Assembly (NCBI GenBank): GCA_017432005.1
Contig: JAFRKA010000003.1
Span: 1-64,000 of the forward strand
Reading direction: 5' to 3'
From: Erysipelotrichaceae bacterium
Lineage (GTDB): Bacteria > Bacillota_I > Bacilli_A > Erysipelotrichales > Erysipelotrichaceae
DNA: 64,000 nucleotides
Of the stretch, positions 61,331 to 64,000 are shown in pieces (the stretch's first letter is position 1; each line of letters starts with the position of its first letter). A model generated the notes under the pieces. It was given only the letters and a program-made list of their open reading frames with translations, was not told the DNA's origin and ran no database searches. A program made the translations under genes and the position numbers.

Positions 61331-61651
61331 ATGGAAAAAGAAAAGATTTTAGAGAACAGCCGTCTGGAAAACAAAGGCAAGGATATATATGCTTTAGAAG
61401 TGGAATCGACCGGTGTGAAGATCGCTTCCGTGACGATGCTGATAATGGCTTTGGTCTATTACACATACGAGATCATGACAGGCAAGGGTTCCAATCCGGC
61501 TTTCTATTCACTGATCACGGTCTACAACACCGTCTTGTACGGATACAAAGCATGGAAGATCGAGGAGAAAAGAAAACTCTCCATCTTCACAGCCGTCGTA
61601 TGGGGCATCCTGACCGTTATGCTGGTGCTGTCTTATTTCGGAGTCCTTTAA
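61331..61651 (+). CDS. DUF6442-family membrane protein
   Basis: The ATG of MEKEKILENSRLENKG follows GGAGG by 5 bases. The 106-residue protein has a conserved cytoplasmic start (ENSRLENKGKDIYALEVESTG) and three membrane helices at about 34-50, 57-75 and 85-104. The family occurs in Bacillota beside small XRE regulators, as here: the stop is one base before the regulator ATG. Such pairs are thought to be regulator/membrane protein units, but no biochemical role is known. Confidence 0.75.
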   Translation: MEKEKILENSRLENKGKDIYALEVESTGVKIASVTMLIMALVYYTYEIMTGKGSNPAFYSLITVYNTVLYGYKAWKIEEKRKLSIFTAVVWGILTVMLVLSYFGVL

Positions 61652-61652
61652 G

Positions 61653-61859
61653 ATGAATGGACCCCTGGTTCTTAAAAACAACCTGAAAGAGATCCGCAAG
61701 GAGAAAAACATCTCGCAACAGGAGCTGGCCGATATGGTCGGTGTTTCCCGCAACACGATCAGTTCGCTCGAGACTGGACAATATGAACCGAGCGCAAAGC
61801 TCGCCTATATCCTCTCGATCGCGCTGGATAAAAAATTCGAGGAAGTCTTCTATTTTTAG
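61653..61859 (+). CDS. XRE-family HTH transcriptional regulator
   Basis: The 68-residue protein is a bare helix-turn-helix domain: LKNNLKEIRKEKNISQQELADM, then the recognition part VGVSRNTISSLETGQYEPSAK and a final ALDKKFEEVFYF. It belongs to the small YozG/Cro-like XRE type. It forms a two-gene operon with the DUF6442 membrane protein and may control it through the dyad at 61302. A terminator follows 18 bases after the stop. Confidence 0.92.
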   Translation: MNGPLVLKNNLKEIRKEKNISQQELADMVGVSRNTISSLETGQYEPSAKLAYILSIALDKKFEEVFYF

Positions 61860-61876
61860 GATCTTTGAGAAACTGA

Positions 61877-61910
61877 AAAGGCCCAATAGTTTTTGAAACT
61901 TGGGGCCTTT
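61877..61910. terminator. Bidirectional terminator
   Basis: AAAGGCCCAA and TTGGGGCCTTT pair with one bulged G around a 13-nt loop, between the XRE gene and the convergent gene at 61944. Confidence 0.7.
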
Positions 61911-61943
61911 GTTTGTTGTGTGCTTGTGTTCTGACCGATCTGA

Positions 61944-62939
61944 TCAGTTCCAAGATCCGATGATGCTTTCCACTCTGTCTTTGATGTCGCTGGCTATCTG
62001 ATAGTTGAAATCGATGTCAGGCAAAGTGAACTGAGAATCTGAGAGCGTTTCATGAAGATCGTTTAGTGCGTCATTTACTGCCGGAATTATTGAGTCGGCG
62101 TTTTCTATGATCTGCGGCAAGACATCTTTATTATCTTTCAGAATCTGTCTGATGTTTGCGGAAAGATCCTCGATCTTCAGATCAGAAACTATATCATTGA
62201 CCGGATTCGTTATCTTCTGACTTGCTTCGTGAAGCGGCCTGATTTCTACAGGGCCTATGACATAGCGATCGTCTCCTTTTGTCCAGCAGACCATTATGGT
62301 CGAAAGATCTGTCGGCAGATCAAAGTCATATTTGGTGGAGAAAGAAAGTTCTGTTGAACCAAAATAGTATTTAAGTTTGTTCTGGAAAGAGAAACCCCGA
62401 TCTGTCCACAGATCAAGTTCATAGTCATAAGAATCATCACTGACATTAGAAACGATGACGTTCCTGAATTTTTCAGGGAGATAGTCCAATGCAGGGCTGG
62501 CAACGATGATGTTGTCGAAGACTCCGCTGACCAACATTGTATGATTGTCGTTTTTGTCTATTTCGTAATCCAGTTTATACAGACCATCGATTCCCTGATA
62601 ATAGACCTCAAGGTCGTTTCCAAAGGTCAGGGTACCGTCAGATTTCAATTTCAGCTGATAAGAATATTTTCCGCCGTTTACCGGTATATCCTTTCCCGAT
62701 ATGATGAACTGGTGTGGTATGATCCATCTTTCGTTAATGATCTCGATGTTGGCGGCCGAAAAACCATAGGTCTTGATGATGGTCGCATAAGAAAGAGTCT
62801 CGTCGTCTAACGGAAGAGAATCGACATGAGCGATGACGATCACGCGTCTGTTTTCTTCTGAACTCTCTGCATACACGGTCGTCATTCCTGCTTGAAGGAT
62901 CAGGATCGCTGACAGCAATATGGCTAATGCTTTTTTCAT
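61944..62939 (-). CDS. Secreted hypothetical protein
   Basis: The 331-residue protein has a classic signal peptide (MKKALAILLSAILILQAG, cleavage likely after VYA at residues 22-24) and no lipobox. The body is beta-rich up to about residue 230, with WIIPHQFIISGKDIPVNGG and LYKLDYEIDKNDNHTMLVSG, followed by a helical C-terminus (IRQILKDNKDVLPQIIENAD). No anchor or LPXTG motif is visible, so it is likely released. No family recognised. GAGGTACC precedes the ATG. Confidence 0.75.
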   Translation of the reverse strand: MKKALAILLSAILILQAGMTTVYAESSEENRRVIVIAHVDSLPLDDETLSYATIIKTYGFSAANIEIINERWIIPHQFIISGKDIPVNGGKYSYQLKLKSDGTLTFGNDLEVYYQGIDGLYKLDYEIDKNDNHTMLVSGVFDNIIVASPALDYLPEKFRNVIVSNVSDDSYDYELDLWTDRGFSFQNKLKYYFGSTELSFSTKYDFDLPTDLSTIMVCWTKGDDRYVIGPVEIRPLHEASQKITNPVNDIVSDLKIEDLSANIRQILKDNKDVLPQIIENADSIIPAVNDALNDLHETLSDSQFTLPDIDFNYQIASDIKDRVESIIGSWN

Positions 62940-63193
62940 AAACGGTACCTCGGATTGTCAAATAATAATCTTCTATAATTCTGCTATCTGATGATTCAGA
63001 TGATCTTGGTTATTGATAAATAAATTTTATAATCATTTAATGTTTTTAAAAGTTTTTTTCTGGCTTCCTGCAGATTACTCAGGTAGACAAAGAAATATGA
63101 AATGCCAAATAATATAACTGAAATTAAACATTTGGTTTTGTCGTTTGATTTACAGATAAAACACTATTTACGCAGATATTGTTGGAGGGCGGT

Positions 63194-63748
63194 ATGAAAC
63201 TTGATGATATCTTTAAAAACGGTTTTGAGAACTTTTTGATCCTGGTGGTATCGGTTTCGGCAGTATGCGTTATCATCTGGCTGTCGATCGAAAAGAAGAT
63301 CGATAGATTCAACATGACCTATCCGGATCGTGCTGTTTCAAAGGTTTTTGTTTCTTCAGCTGTACGCTTTGCCTATACGCTCATAGGTTTTCTGATCGTC
63401 TTCAGTCAGATAAAGGCTTTCGATCCGATAATGGATGTTCTTTTTTCTACCGGAGGTGTTCTGGCGATCTGTGTGACCTTTGCCGCCAGAGAATCTCTCG
63501 CCAACTACATAGCCGGTTTCCTGCTGGCAATACATAAGCCGTTCCGGATCGGTGAAAAGATAAACCTTGAATCGATCAAGGTCGCCGGCGTTGTGGAAGA
63601 CATCACCTTCCGTCATACGATAATCAGGACTGAAAACGGAAGCGTCGTCACAGTCCCTAACGCCATCATGAATTCGATTTCGATCGAAGATCTGACTGAG
63701 GTGAAAAAACCTAAACAAAAGAAAAGCAGGCCTTCTTCAGGAAAATGA
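63194..63748 (+). CDS. Short MscS-family mechanosensitive channel
   Basis: The 184-residue protein has membrane segments at about 13-33, 57-80 and 88-114. The last, FSTGGVLAICVTFAARESLANYIAG, resembles the pore helix of MscS, and FRIGEKINLESIKVAGVVEDITFR with TVPNAIM is the start of the cytoplasmic beta domain. It ends there, about 100 residues shorter than E. coli MscS, lacking the alpha/beta C-terminal cage, as in some short MscS-like proteins. GGAGG is 5 bases before the chosen ATG. Confidence 0.85.
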   Translation: MKLDDIFKNGFENFLILVVSVSAVCVIIWLSIEKKIDRFNMTYPDRAVSKVFVSSAVRFAYTLIGFLIVFSQIKAFDPIMDVLFSTGGVLAICVTFAARESLANYIAGFLLAIHKPFRIGEKINLESIKVAGVVEDITFRHTIIRTENGSVVTVPNAIMNSISIEDLTEVKKPKQKKSRPSSGK

Positions 63749-63783
63749 TCTGCGGAACATACCAAAACCACTTTCTCTTTTCC

Positions 63784-63792
63784 TGATATAAT
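63784..63792 (+). promoter_or_regulatory. Extended -10 promoter of the lipoprotein gene at 63817
   Basis: TGATATAAT is a perfect extended -10 element, about 25 bases before the ATG; GGGAG at 63800 serves as ribosome binding site. No clear -35 box is present, as is common with extended -10 promoters. Confidence 0.65.
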
Positions 63793-63816
63793 TTAGTCAG
63801 GGAGAGTACAGATATC

Positions 63817-64000
63817 ATGAAAAAGATCAGACAGTTTCTGTTTTTGCTTTTATGTATCATCTTTGTTCTGAGTGGCTGTACCGGTAAGAAAGAGGAAAGC
63901 CAGGATGCTTATGATCTTTCCGGTAAGACTTACTACAATACCGTCGATGAATTTGGGAACAACGATCATTCGAAGGTCTGGTTTGGCAAGGACGGCAGTT
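63817..64000 (+). CDS. Lipoprotein, N-terminal part only (window edge)
   Basis: The frame starts MKKIRQFLFLLLCIIF and reaches the lipobox V-L-S-G-C (Cys21), then a Lys/Glu linker and YDLSGKTYYNTVDEFGNN. It runs off the window at 64000 without a stop, so length and family cannot be judged. Its beginning is like the other hypothetical lipoproteins here. Confidence 0.8.
   Translation, partial: MKKIRQFLFLLLCIIFVLSGCTGKKEESQDAYDLSGKTYYNTVDEFGNNDHSKVWFGKDGS

Noticed and set aside
1-64000. CRISPR arrays, rRNA operons or prophage modules
   Set aside because: No regularly spaced direct repeats, no rRNA-like sequence and no phage structural genes were found by reading.

Overview
The window reads as a chromosome segment of a Gram-positive, probably gut-associated Bacillota; Erysipelotrichia is my best guess. 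Reasons: strong GGAGG-type ribosome binding sites, moderate GC, lipoproteins with Gram-positive style lipoboxes, an ECF-family vitamin/nutrient importer, type III glutamine synthetase, clostripain-like protease, DUF6442-XRE pair and Rpn (PD-(D/E)XK) transposase-like genes. UGA is a normal stop in many genes, so the standard code is used. The taxonomic call is inference, not a database result.

Layout. 1-1000: the right end of an IS3-family element next to a frameshifted Rpn nuclease gene. 1087-5594: an EamA transporter, a zinc-ribbon protein and GNAT pair, an alpha/beta hydrolase and an MFS transporter. 5677-9305 (minus): a pentulose operon (HAD phosphatase, FGGY kinase, ribulose-phosphate 3-epimerase family, AraD-like epimerase) that fits L-xylulose use. 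9399-15146 (minus): an M24-like protein, BtpA-family protein, unusual PfkB kinase and a full ECF importer (S, T, two ATPases). 15492-20572 (plus): a tiny double-glycine leader-like ORF, then an ABC exporter/lipoprotein operon behind two tandem dyad operators. 20646-33144: PfkB and M24 genes, hydrolases, methyltransferase, tRNA-Ser, a GH2 glycosidase, a second Rpn remnant, MATE and DUF362 genes, tRNA-Gly. 33216-35833 (minus): an amino-acid ABC importer with a rearranged binding domain. 36448-46906 (plus): GNAT, membrane-anchored clostripain-like protease, MuiA-family protein, YwaF-like protein, ruvX, pyrG and glnN. 46939-49615 (minus): c-di-GMP phosphodiesterase and lipoprotein.

The most unusual region is 50383-55053 (minus). 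A TATAAT box fires into a compact RNA of about 127 nt whose two ends are perfectly complementary over 11 bp. It is followed 16 nt later by two translationally coupled SPOUT/TrmH-like methyltransferase genes, one with a degenerate SAM-binding motif, then a translationally coupled reverse transcriptase with a YTDD active site and no maturase domain, and finally a PASTA-like lipoprotein gene and terminator. I know of no described system with this content; I propose it as a candidate RT-associated (possibly defence or RNA-modifying) system, by inference.

55108-64000 holds a TIM-barrel protein, several lipoproteins, mgtE, a DUF3810 metalloprotein, another GNAT, the DUF6442-XRE pair, a secreted protein, a short MscS channel and a lipoprotein cut by the window edge. 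Several genes (ruvX, 32539, 41858, possibly the MATE gene) have a -10 box placed so that the transcript would begin at or next to the start codon, suggesting leaderless mRNAs.
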